From NCBI GenBank assembly GCA_037833965.1, contig AP031354.1, forward strand, positions 23,104,001-23,168,000: a DNA stretch of 64,000 nt, given 5' to 3'. This DNA is from Marchantia polymorpha subsp. ruderalis (Eukaryota > Streptophyta > Marchantiopsida > Marchantiales > Marchantiaceae). How positions within the stretch are numbered: the stretch's first letter is position 1; each line of letters opens with the position of its first letter. The notes below the pieces were generated by a model. It saw only the letters and a list, made by a program, of their open reading frames with translations, was not told the origin of the DNA and made no database searches. Shown here in pieces: positions 37,263-49,780 of this stretch. The translations under genes were made by a program, and so were the position numbers.

Positions 37263-37433
37263 ACTAATTATTCATCTTCCCTTAGCACATCCAGGCCAGG
37301 GTGGAGCTGACTGGAAGAGGCCAGCTGAAACCAGATGGGTCGTCGACCAACTCTAATTAGCGAATTAGAATGGCGGCTACACTCAAAAAACTAGGAGCTG
37401 ATATTCTAAAACTTCTTCTAAGACAGTTCTCAA
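37263..37433 (+). repeat. Dispersed 170-bp repeat, copy B
   Basis: Nearly identical to 23350-23522. It lies just beyond the 3' end of the G3BP-like gene, on the opposite strand. One open frame crosses into it (from 37150) and gives a C-terminal peptide HPGQGGADWKRPAETRW that I cannot assign to a family. The sequence does not look like a known snRNA, snoRNA, 7SL or tRNA gene. Confidence 0.85.
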
Positions 37434-37865
37434 GAAACACTACATGTTCCAGCCAGACAAAACTGCTATGGAGAAGAGAAACTCAATGTTCCCCCTTCCA
37501 AGTAATCAATCTACGAGCCTCAGCAATGTCACCAATCTTACAAATCTAATTCTAGTGCTCAGGAACGGAACTACCTGGTGTGTTCCCTAAAGCCACTTCA
37601 TTTTTTAACAGTCACCAGCCCCTGACATACCCATGCCCCACACGATATGATGCTGAGATACAGGACGCGAGCTACAGAAAATTGCGAACCAGGCACCATG
37701 ATCCATCCTGCTCTTGAAGCAGTTAAGTTCCTTCCCCGTTGTAGACATCCAACGGCATGCGCATAGCACTTCAAAAGAGAAAAATTCTCTCTAGTATGCT
37801 CCATACATACGTCCAGTGCCCTCCCGTCCACCTCGCTTAGTTACAACCCCTTCTGTAGTAACACT

Positions 37866-40533
37866 TCAGGCTGCAGCAACAGGCGTGCTTCCGCGAGACA
37901 CAGCTCCATTTCTCGACATCTGGTTGTTGTTGCCCCCGCGCCTGGGTGGCCTGTTGGCGTTTCCACTCGGACGGTGATTCTCAGCACCACCAGCGTTAGC
38001 TCCGGCTCCGCCGTTTCCACCATTATTGTTAGCACCACCATAATTGCCGCTGCCACCTCGGGCAGGGCCAGTTCCACGACCCCTGTTGGACATGTCCCGA
38101 TCTTGACCAAGTCCTCGACCGCCACCCATACCTCCACCACGTCCACCTTGGAATCCCCTGTCACCGCGTCCTCCTCTCAAACCGTCGCTGCGGAAGGGTC
38201 TGTCACCACCACGACCGCCCATGGGCGCGCGACCCCTACCACCGGCTGCAAAAAACCAGGGACAGTGTGTTAACGATCGGTATCGTGAAAAACAGGATAT
38301 ATTAGATCTTCCAAGATTTTTGAAAACAATACACACCTCTTGGTCCCATGTGCCTCTTCTCCTCGATGTAGACCTGGCGATTACCTAGGGTGATGGGCGA
38401 GCTCTGGAAATACATCAGCAACGCAAGCATTGAGTAAGTGCTTGATGATGCAAGTCAGCAAAAGGTCGCCAAACGATCATGTTCACAGGGTTCTTGTAAA
38501 AAAAGCAACAAATCTTCCACATTGTCTTCTCAATTCTGGAACTGGAAAGTGCGAAAAAATCTCTTACCTCAATGGCACTAGCGGCTGATGCGGCATCTTC
38601 GAACTCTACGAAAGCGTAACACACTCCTTGCTGAAATTTTAACGAAAGGCAAGCTGAGTTACAACGAAAGAGCCGAAAAATTAAGAAAGACTTTGGCGTA
38701 TGAAACAAAGGCTTCGGGAATCATAGCTCTGGCTTTACCTTTTGGCTTCTAACATTCACACCTCCAGGTTTGATGAGTCCAAACTTGGAGAACTCTTCTT
38801 CAAGTTGAGAAGGCGTCACGACGATAGGCAGATTCTTCACGTAGACCGACCTTCCGTCGACTGCAAGCAACGCAGAAGAAAGACAATCAAATCAGTACTT
38901 AATCCCAATATACCGAGATCCAGCTACCCGAAAATACACACGAGCTCACCTTCGTTCTCGATGGGTAAACCTTCCTCCATACTATCCTGGCCACTGAGAG
39001 CTGCTGCGGGCCCCGGTTGATATCCAGGAGACACGGCAGGTCGTTCAGGCGCAGGAGTAGCAGCTTTGGGAGCTGCGTTGTAAGTTGGAGATGACAGAGA
39101 AGTCCCGGCGGTCTGATGCCGAAGCTGTAACGCACAACTAGTGTAAGTGACATGCTACTTGGTTCATTCATTCCTCACGGAACGTACATAAAATTAAATC
39201 AGGTCTCCTCTTGGCTGATTGAATATCTTCAACTACCAAGGTCATTGCTATGGTACATCGCGAACCAAAATCAAACCATCATGCGATCCAATTTACAAAC
39301 TATCACAAGGAAGAAACAACGCATCAACGCCATGTACGTACAATGGATGCATAAGATTTTTTTGGCACTTCTCCGGAGGTCTCTTCCATAGGTGGGGCAG
39401 CAGCTGCAGGTTCTGCCATAGGTGAAGGGGGCTCGTCAATCACAGGAGTGGTCTCCACGTGTGTCAAATCTTCGAGTCCACCATCCTCCTCCGCTTCGGA
39501 GACTTCGACATGCTGCTCTGGCATATCGAAGATCTCATCGATTTCAACCTCTGATGGGGGAGGTGAGGGTTCATCCCTTGCTTCGTGATCGGGAGTCAGA
39601 ATCGGCTCTGAACATATCAAGACCAAAGGGCTGTGTCAGTCTCACACATTTAGAAAGAAGTGGAAATTAAATGACTAATGTTTATGCGCAGCACAAACTT
39701 CACTGCGATTGGCTGCGTGTAATACCTGGTTCAACTGCATTGTGGATGGGAGTGGGCTCCGGGATGCCATTCGCAAGAACAGGTAGTGACTTGCTCGTGA
39801 TGGGCTCCTCGTCAAGATACCTGAAGATATCATTTAAAACGTAGTAGCCCTTCGCTTGGGGAGCCAAGAAGAAGCTCTGTACAAAATTCCTCTTACCAAT
39901 CGTCTTGCTTGATAGGGATCCCGTGACCATAACAAGCACTCCACCAGAGAACGAATCCTGCGAGTCTACAGTGAAAATTTCCGCCTTGACATCACCGTAA
40001 TCCAGAGACATGACCTTCTCGTCGATCTCCTGCAAAAGTCAGAAATTTCGCATCGTCAAATCAGGTACCCGGAAAATCAAATTACCATCAGCTATCACTC
40101 TGTGTACAATGCAGGCAGTGTACTCTGCGATACGAAAATGTCGACAAGAGTAGATCCTCACACGTTGCGAACAGAATGTCTCAACGGCGCCATCTGCTCC
40201 TGCTTCGGCCCGGGTAAGCCTGCTATCGTCAGTGTAGAAGCGGTGTACGACGTTGGGAGTGTTGTGCAGTATATGGTAGTACTGGTTCACGAAGGCATTT
40301 CCCACCTGCAAGACAGCCGAAAGATATGCCTCAGCTCCTGCACAGTTTCCGTTAGAATACAAAAGATTTCAAAGCCCTACACGGCTTAGAAGTCCAGTAT
40401 CCGAATCAGACAGTCTTCGCCGTCGAAGTGAACTCCGAGACTGAGACGACAAGAAAAGCCGTCGATCTCGAGGATAACATACCACGTGCGCAGCAGCCGG
40501 AACGGGAGCAGAAGCACTTGGCTGACCTGCCAT
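37866..40533 (-). CDS. NTF2-RRM-RGG protein (G3BP-like)
   Basis: Nine coding exons (40483-40533, 40162-40305, 39726-40029, 39342-39607, 38950-39124, 38739-38860, 38568-38630, 38337-38403, 37866-38245) join in frame to 523 residues. Residues about 16-135 are an NTF2-like domain (VGNAFVNQYYHILHNTPNVV, RFYTDDSRLT, FFLAPQAKGYYVLNDIFRYL). An acidic Pro/Glu-rich linker follows. An RRM spans about 316-392 with RNP2 SVYVKNL (318-324) and RNP1 CYAFVEF (358-364). The tail (398-523) is a Gly/Arg-rich RGG region. This is the architecture of G3BP, the Ras-GAP SH3-binding protein that nucleates stress granules in animals; plants have several homologues with roles in RNA control and stress granules. The start is a clear ATG followed by a short Ala/Pro-rich segment before the NTF2 fold. 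The RGG repeats are encoded in the last exon without interruption. Intron positions all keep frame. Confidence 0.95.
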
Positions 40534-42620
40534 TGGTCCTGCACTAGCATAACGATCATATGTCAGATAACCAAAGAATCACCCGGCGTCTTGATGAAGA
40601 GCGCATTCAGCAGTACCAATCTGGCAATCGAGATATAAACCCTGGTAAAAACGCATCTGAAACGCTGTGAAGGGAGAACATCACCCTCGTAGCACCTTGC
40701 GTTCGAAAGTCAAGGTCTCTGTAGTTTCCTAAAACTCTGAGCAATGGGTTACTTGTTTGCACGCCAATGGCGAGGAAGAGTAGTATGTTGTTAACACTTC
40801 CACAACTGACTCAGTCCATTAGAAGACGAGCATTGCGACGAATAATGCAGACATCAGGAGCAAAGTTTGGCCGGCGTGCCTTGCTGGCAAACCTCGAGAG
40901 CTCCACTCGTGGTTCTAGACCTAGAGCAGTAGTTCTGCATCGACAGACAGGTGGACGGGTTTCCCGTTCACGTGGTGAAAGCAAAGTTATCTCCCGTTCG
41001 ACGAGCAATCCTTTCGCGCCATTGTTGACGTAGCTGCGGGGCACAGGAACTAGATGCACGGCGATTGTCGTCCTCCGGCGGGGCAAAAATGAGAACAAGC
41101 GAAAGTGACCAGAGGAGAGATGCGACAGAGGTGACACTCACCTGGCTTTGCGTCAGGCCGCTGGATGTATCCCAAGGGCCCTCTCTCGGGAAGACAAAGA
41201 GATGGGATACTGATTGAACCTTGGAGAAGACAAAGACGCTTCGCCCTTCTCTAAGTCTACACCTGACTATCCAACCCAACCAAGCCGGGGCTGGAAATTA
41301 TTCTACCCACTCGTCCCGTGCTGGCGTCGTCGCTCCCGCAACAAGGCTCACTCTGCCCTACCAGAAATCCCTCTTCCGCACCGCTACCCCTCACGTCCGT
41401 CCTTGTGATAGGCGCTCAATCTGTACTGATCGACTATTGCAACGCCAGATCTCGCCCTCTGTGTACAAGATCAGCACATCACAAGAAACGTTATCGCGTC
41501 CTCCTTACAGATCTCGCTGTGCCACCACGCAACCTTATACGAGCAGAGACTGCAACGAGCGCAGAAGAAGGATGGCACAACGCCCCAGCGGCGATGGCTG
41601 TCTCCACACAGAGGTCAGAGAAGGAGAGAAGAAGAAAGTGGTGAAAGGAGGCAGGAAGGGAGAAACACACATCAAAAGGGGGCTGGCCTAGTGAATGCGG
41701 GATTGAAAGCCACACCAGCAGCAGCAGTACCCACAGCCAGCCAGCCAGCCACCACCAGCAGCACCAGCGACCAGGCACTCCGCGAGGGGCAGGGCGAGGG
41801 AGGGCGAGGGCGAGAGAGGGCCGGAGGCAGAGACGCGAGGGCAGAAGGACGATGGCACCTTCGCTCGTTCGCTCGCTCGCTCGCCCGCCTGCTTCCCTTC
41901 CGTCTCCCACTACGTCGACGCCTCGGGAGGGCTTCCGCCGCTTTTCAGGCGGTCCCCGGTCGCCGGTCACCCGTCACCCGTCACTGTCACACTCGGTCTC
42001 TCCGGCTCCGCAGTCCCTCGCTCTCCCCGGCGCACCGTCGAATGAATCTGACCGGATGACCGGCCGCAGCCCTAGAGAGCGCGCTGCGGCCCGCGCCGAT
42101 TGCCCCTCCCACCTGCGAGCAACTGGCGCACATCCCGGGCCACACGAGATGCATCGCGGGTCCGCCCTCCATCCGACCGGTCGGATCCGTTACCCGCCGG
42201 ATTCCCCCTCGAACCGTCGACGCGTCTCGGCGGGCGCAAGACGTGGGCTCCTTCTCTCGATGTAGGGTTTCCCTTCCCACCCTTCTGTCCGAAGGTTCAA
42301 ATGCGAGCCGAGCTCCGGTTCCCAGCGCAGGTCGCGCCGATCATTATCGCCATTTCTCTCTTCGTCTTCGTCTTCGTGTTCCCTCGTTCGCACATCTTCC
42401 TCCACGTCGTTGCCCGACCTCCGTCCTGCCCAAACATTGTGCGTCCGAGCCTTCGAACCGTAACCACATCGCGAACTCGCGTATCATCTTGCCGTTCGTA
42501 TAACAGCTTTCCCTCCAAGGGCTCCGATTTTCTACGATCGCCTCGCATCGGAAGATCATGTAATATATTCCGGAACGACCTAGAATAATCGCCACCTAAC
42601 AAATGCCGCACCGAAAGTCA
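40534..42620. other. Upstream region of the G3BP-like gene
   Basis: This GC-rich block with C/T- and CG-rich tracts probably contains the promoter and leader, perhaps with a leader intron, of the minus-strand G3BP-like gene. A telo-box on the minus strand (AAACCCTA, 42263-42270) lies 1.7 kb upstream of the start codon. Numerous overlapping open frames on both strands result from the lack of AT-rich stops and show no domain. Confidence 0.5.
42263..42270 (-). promoter_or_regulatory. Telo-box upstream of the G3BP-like gene
   Basis: The minus strand reads AAACCCTA at the edge of the GC-rich block, close to where the promoter of the minus-strand gene would be expected if its leader is long. A single 8-bp match is weak evidence. 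Confidence 0.3.
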
Positions 42621-45600
42621 CCCCCGCCTCTGTATACGGACCCCATCTGATCTGCGTTTGTAGGGATACGGTGGAATTACTCAAATCATGATGATTTTAC
42701 ATAATTTTTCTAACAGACTGGTCGTCTACAAGACGCGCTTTTATTTACCATTTCCCACGTTCGGCACACCAGGGGGACACATAAACTCTTATTCTAAGCG
42801 TCCTCTCACGTCTCAGATGCGAATTGCACCAAAGTATTCGACGACTCATACATGAGAGAAACAAACCTAATCCTGCTACGGGTTTTGGGAAATACGCTTA
42901 CTTCTGTCGGAATCATGCCAATGGACACTATCTCCGCTTGTGCTCTGACCGCACCCGTAGAAGTCATTGAATTGCAAACAAATTGGCCTCATCGAGTAGA
43001 CCTGGAGTTTTTAAGTTTTATAAAATCCATGCTATATCATTCTTGCTAACTTTGAAAACTAGGAAATATAGTCCAGTGTCTACATGGTTTCTTTCAAATA
43101 TGTCCCCTTTCTAAGTATAGGGTAAATGAGACGAGCTTGTTTTGTAAAGCTCTCTATTTTATAATATTTATAAAGGAATCAAATTTGCGATTCTTATCTC
43201 AGAGAAGACTATGAAAGGCAGATATTTTTTTAATAAAATATGATAATGTCTGATTGAAATATTATTTCTGGCAATGGATTGCTCATACGCTCAAATATCT
43301 CTTTTGTTTTTTTAACACTTCGTGACTTTATTATCATTCTCGGTGAATTTACATGTAGACTTAGTAATAAATAATTTGTTGGTAATTTAGACGTTTCATC
43401 GAGAATTAATTACATGTGAACAAGTTTGAATTCACTTGATATATATTTCACATGTATATTTCTGTAGGTATTTGTTTTAAATATGTAAAAATTGTTTCAA
43501 TCAATTTTTGAACTCATATTAAACTCTACACGTATGTGTTTTAAATCCATATGCTATGACCAAACAATCATTTATGTGTTTAACAATATTTCAATGAGAT
43601 ATTTTGCATAAATTTATTTGCTCTTAATATATAATTTAAAAAATAACTGTATACTGTTTGTGTTTCTTGATGGCTTAATTTAAGATATATAAAATTGTGG
43701 ATAGCATGAAAGATAAAAATTGGATGGAAAGTAAACAAAAAAAAAAGATATAACAGTTTTCTTCTGATTAAAATAAACTTTTTTTTTCACATATGTCTAT
43801 ACAATCTTCAAGACAATAAGGTTGTGTGCACACTTTTTAAAAAGTAGTTAATTATATCATGTGTTCATTTAATATATTTTTTCATTTTTTTCAAAACAAA
43901 TCACATTAATTTCAAATAACATAAGTGATTAATACGTTCATGAATTGGTCTTCAAGTATATATTATATTAACTTAAAATATCAATAAATCATTTGTAAAT
44001 AAATATAATGAGACAGAAAATTAACAGAAGTTATTTTTGCATTTTCATGCTTCTTCATCATTTTATCTTCATGTTAGAGGATATAAAGTGTGAAAATATG
44101 ATATATGCTTATTATTTAATCATATTCACATACTTTCGAAGCCTATTTTGGAGTAGCATATAAGTCCATTTATTCTTTAATAATGTCAATAACGGTTTTT
44201 GGGTAAGAATTAACTTGATACATTAACACCATCAAATTCAATGAACAATTTCTTCCACTCCAAATTTCAGTTTTTAAAAATTAAATGAAGGTAAGAAGAG
44301 CTTTTTCTTTACAAAATTAAACATATATCTCATATAACATTACATATCTCAAACATTTATCTTTATATAACATTATATCATATTCTTGTATGTATTATTT
44401 ATCCTTAATGAGCATCTTAATTTTTCTAAATTTAAGTCATGTAAAAACGTAAATGAATTAAAATTCATAAGTTCTAATATTAATATTTAATAAATTTCCA
44501 AATTTTATAATTTCAAACATAAGATGTTACTTTCAACTTTAAATAATGTTCAAAAATTCTTGATTTCAACAAGTTTTGCACAAAAAAAACCTTATTAAAC
44601 CGGCAAATTTAATATGATAAGTAATTATTTAATATTTTAAATTTAGTCAACAAATAATGCTTATAAAAAGAATCTTACATTGATTGCAATTTTTAGTGTT
44701 GATTTTAATTATATTGAAACCTTTTAAAACTATATCTATTGGGTTTTTTGAATTTTTTTTCTTTTAATATGATTTAGAATTATATAGAGCACAATTTTAA
44801 AATATACTAAATTTTATTTCTTTAATTCATATATGTACATAATTAACAAAATTATTCCCTTTTCGGAATTGAAATAAATTTGATTATATTTAATAATTTT
44901 TTTTAACCATTTGTTTATAGTATAGATTAAAATATAAAATTTTGGTTACGATGTAATTTTTCCAAAAGTTTTTCTTTATTCATCTTGTTGTTATGTTTCA
45001 CAATCATAGCGAGTAACATTATTTCAATCTTGTTTACTTCAAAATTTGTATACAAAAATTTTAAACATATATCAGCTTGTTATTTTAGTCTACAAAATAA
45101 AAGAATGTTTACTTTATGTGATTGGCCACATTGTTTGATATATGACTTAGCCAAGAAAGCTTCTACACTCATCTACTTTCACTATGTTTTTGCAATTGAC
45201 TTTATGTTTGAATCTACATCTGGCCTCCTGGCAAATACCAGGTTTGCCAGGATCAAGGTAATTATGGAAAAATTTGTTACTTAGTTCTAGCATTTTTTGC
45301 ATCAACACTATAATTTCATTATTTTAGGTTTGATGGTTTGGCAATAAATGTTTGAATTGTTTTGCATGTATAACAACTACCAAGTATAGTATTGTAAGGT
45401 GTATGCAACATTCATCTTTGTTTCATTTGATTATAGAGAATTATCTTTTAACCAAAGTTATATTATGAAATGCTCAATGAATGAAAACAATTGAGAAAAA
45501 AATTTATAATGTACCTGGAATCTTATAATCTAGCAAAGAAAACACTCACAATGATCAAAATAAACATGTTATAAAAATGTTATGAAAGTACAAAAGTGAA

Positions 45601-48600
45601 AGAAAAATATGAAATGCACTTGATAACTTTTATTAGAATCGAGATATTAGTCACATTGATAAAAAAAACATGTTACATAAATGAAATGAAAATATAGAAA
45701 AAATTATTTGAAATGTAAGTGAACGGTATTTAATTATTTGTTCACTTTCTTTTGTGTGCAATTTGCTCTCCACTTCAAATTACTTTGTTAAACTATTCTA
45801 TTTATATCATGCGCAACTCAAATCCATAATTCATCAACGAATTCAAACTCATGCAAACACATGTTATTTTGAGAACACAAATTCCTACCATCACTTCTTA
45901 CTCGTGAAGTTTCATTGAATTGTATCGACAACATTTTATATGATATAAGTGATTTTGAGCAGATAATTTTGACAATTCTAGCATCTAATAATATAACGTT
46001 ATAATTTAGTCGGCCTGATCTATATGCAACTATTATACAAACGTCTCAAAAACACTATGTGATGTGTGTGTGGTGTTAACCTGTTCTTAAAAAGTATGTG
46101 ATTGTTTAGGGCTTAAAAGAACTCGAGCACGCAAGAGTATAAACTTTTAATTTTATACACAAGCATAAATGTTGTGCTTGATGTGAAACAACTATCAACA
46201 ATTCTTAATGTTACAATATATTATTTCGTGTTGTACGTTTATATCGTCAAGACAAGTTCAACTTTTAGGATTATTCGTTAAAAGGTTTAAAAGATAGAGA
46301 TAAAAGATAAAGGTTGGATTATAGGTAAGACAACAGGTAAAGCTAAATTGATTACACGCCAATTACTTGATGATCCTTACACATTGCAAAAGACAGCATT
46401 CATGGAGAAAACGTGTTGTGTTTTTGTCTTGTTTCTAAGGAAGCACAATGCCAAAAGTGTCATTTATTGCGTCATTGTCGCATCGTCATCGACGTCGTGA
46501 GCGAGGGAGCAACGCTAAGAGGAAGTTTGTAGCTTAGCTCGTAGGGCTCAATTTTGACTTGAGTGGGAAATTATTGATAAGGTTGAAGCAATTGAGGATT
46601 CGTGTATGCGATTCGGCCAAATCATGCGATTTTGTTGCAGGAACCGGGTGAGTCAAACACACTCTTCTTTTTCCGATTCTTCTTTTTCTCTTTGTTTGAA
46701 ACCGCAATGCACCGCAAGTGAAATTTGAACTTGAATTTTGAAAAATTTGAAAATTCGAGTACAATCTAGAAATTGAGACTTCACGACTAGTGACTTAGAA
46801 TTTATGAGATTTTTGAAAATTGCAAATCTGACTTCGATCAAGTAATGGATAAGGTTCGACATCGCCTTTGACATCAAGCCAACGGCATACTATCCCGATG
46901 CGAGTAAGCTAAAGATTGAGCAATGATGGTCGATTTTTCGAGACGAGCAATCAGCAACTCAAGGGGATGAGCCCCACCAGGAAGAGATTAGTTCGTGAAC
47001 TAGTCGAGAAACCAACCGACACACTAACTGATCTCTTCCTCGTGCTAGGCAGAGACGCAAGGGCATGTGGTGGGATTAGCCTCGACCAGTGCAGGAGAAG
47101 AGGAGTGGGGCAAAGGATGCAGAGTACAGATTGCAGAGAGAAAAGCAAAAACGAAGGTGGAATTCAAAGTGTGTACTAACTATGAAGGCACATGGAGTTC
47201 AAGAGAAGAATATCGTACGAGCAAAAGCGAGTTACACAACGAAAAGGTGCACTGTTGGAGCTCGTAGGGAGTGAGAGAGATCAAGAGGGGAGGTGGACAT
47301 GGTGGAGGGATAATGTGTAAAAGACAAAAGTCAGAATATTCTTATTTCTATTATTGTAAATTCACAAAGTTATATCACAACTAGCATTGATTGTGAGTTG
47401 AATTCTAATGAGTTCACGTCTGAACAAATTATGAATCTAATGAGTTCAGGTTTATTAGATTCAACTAGTCAAATTTTGAAAATTCACTTGAAGTTGTGAA
47501 TACACAAATGCAATACAACTATCGGACATCAGCACAACATATAAAACCTACTTGTCTAGATTTAAATGGATAATGACAATGCAACAATGAAGCTTTAATT
47601 GGAGCTAGCACTTTGATCAGAGTCTAAAATGAATCCGCTTAAGGTCAATCTTACCATTAGGTGATCATGAGTTACGATGAGCTCCAATTGCTGAAGGAAA
47701 GTGAGAACAAAAAGAAAAGTTTTCAAACTCTCCTTGCCTGTTGTGAAACTCGTGCGTGAGCTCAACGAAGCCGGGAAACTCAGCTTCGTGTTCGATAGAA
47801 GCATAACAAATTTGGGTCAAGAAAATGCCGCGAGGAAAATGTTGCAACCTAACCTGGAGGACTAATGTGGTCGTTACAAAACCGTCGCTAATTTTGGATC
47901 CCAATTTGAATTCTATATACTCCCATGCAGTCTTGAAATATGTGTCAACTTACTTCTAATCATGCAGTGATACAAGTCAATCACTTACGAGTTGACATCT
48001 TAGACATTTATGAACACTGGCTGCAGAAGTCTGAATGCAGAGAAGATTGGAAACACTAACGACCGGTCGATGGTTAATCTAACATTGGTTGATAGGTAAC
48101 ATGAGTACATCTTCCCTCTCATTGTCAACAAGGAAGAAGTTGTACTCATGTTACAAATTCTAATCTGATCACTCGTACAGTCACATTGACCAGAAGCGCT
48201 TTGAGTAGGCTTTCGTTCTTCTTTGCCTGCTCACTTGATGCGTAGAATCGCGGCAAACTGTCTCGCAACCTAGCCACATCTTTTGCTCTGTATGTTCTAC
48301 TAAGGTGTTGGAATCTCTCTTTGCCGCTTGTCCTCCATTTCTTTCACTTTCTCGTCAAACATCGCCTTTTCTTCCGTTACATGCAGTTAAATAAATCAAC
48401 TCACTAAGGTAAATATAAAGATTCTTGCATTATCCATTAACTTTTCACCTTATCTTGCGAGGCTTAGTTGTACATGATGCATATTGTTGTAGAATTCCTT
48501 ATTAGTCAAATATTCTGTCTGCTCTTTAGGATTATCCGTCAGATCATCTATCCACTAAAAGTATAAAAAATGATGATGATGGGATTTTATTTCATTGTAT

Positions 48601-49715
48601 TTGTTAGTAACACTATATAAGGGAGAGTGAAACCATTGTTGATATTTTTCATATTCAAAATTTATGTTTTGATCTTTGAGTGAGCTTTTATCTAAATCCT
48701 AGTGTTACACCATACTATCTTTGTCTTGAGTCCGATCACTTTCTCTTCATTACCTATAGCAATAGGAGAAATCAAACGCAAGTGTCATTTTCCTAGGGAA
48801 TATTATATTGTCACAACCAATAAGCATTTCATAGTAAAGTCTGATTGTGTTTTGTATACAATGTTATTACTGTCACTTTCTTACAACGTTATAAATGCGA
48901 TATATATTGATCAAACATTAAAGATGGTGTCACGTTATCATTTACACAATTGGCGCAAAAACTTTCTACTGGCGCTATTGATAGACGCTTAGACCAATAT
49001 TTTGATCATCAAAGACTAGAACATTAAATCGTACCCATCAATACAGGTTTTTGAATTAATAAAATTTCAAAACTCTCTATGAAGCCAAGTCATAATGGAA
49101 AATTATGAATGAATACACTCACATGTTTAAATTTAAGTGACATGAAACCGTCATCTATCAAATGATAATATCAATCCGAGTATTGCAGGAAGCTAAAAAT
49201 TTGATACAACTAGCTACTATGTAATATAATCCAAAATAATAATTATGCGTCAATGTGCATATTTTAAATTTGATAAAAACCATTACTTGTGAAATTTATT
49301 AGAAAATGTAAAATTTTAGATTCTCATTATTTATAATTTTTGAATTTTTTTTTAAAATTTGAAATGAAAATCTTGAAAATACATTTGATTTTTTTTAATC
49401 TTTGGTATATTGAACTTACATTTTTCAAATATTTTGAATAAAATACTTGAAATAAATATAAATGAATATGAATATATTTATTTTATCATATTCTTGATAT
49501 TATATATAACAATTTCTTGAATCATTTGCTTGGAATAATTTTAAAGAGAAATTGGAACATATATGCAAACAATTTTATTAATTTTATATTTTGAAAATTT
49601 TTAAGTTTTTATTGTTTTTGTTTTTGAAGACACATCTTTTGAATTTTACAATATATTTTGTTTGGTTCTTCATGAATGAATAATAAATTAATATTATTTT
49701 ATACTGTATTTCACT
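42621..49715. other. AT-rich gene desert
   Basis: Seven kilobases of strongly AT-rich DNA, most extreme at 43.1-46 kb. Only short frames are present. The part from 46.4 to 48.3 kb is more balanced in composition and may be an old transposon or gene relic, but no motif can be read. An imperfect inverted repeat lies at 48096-48154 (arms GTAACATGAGTAC and GTACTCATGTTAC). Confidence 0.5.
48096..48154. repeat. 13-bp inverted repeat
   Basis: Arms GTAACATGAGTAC (48096-48108) and GTACTCATGTTAC (48142-48154) are perfectly complementary; the pairing continues inward as tcttcc/ggaaga with a bulge. It lies in the more balanced part of the gene desert and may mark the end of an old transposable element. 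Confidence 0.6.
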
Positions 49716-49780
49716 TCAATAAATTCAAAATATGTATTTAAAGTGAAATACACTTTAAAAACATATTTTGAATTTATTGA
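49716..49780. repeat. Hairpin with 30-bp arms and a 5-nt loop
   Basis: Arms 49716-49745 and 49751-49780 are complementary at 29 of 30 positions (one A/A mismatch) around the loop AAATA. The outer arm begins TCAATAAATTCAAAATATGT. The size and near-perfect pairing suggest a very recent foldback duplication or a small inverted-repeat transposon; a small-RNA hairpin is possible but unsupported. Confidence 0.85.

Noticed and set aside
41491-42280. Several overlapping frames of 100-160 codons on both strands
   Set aside because: GC-rich leader or promoter sequence of the G3BP-like gene; no domain, and codon use looks random.
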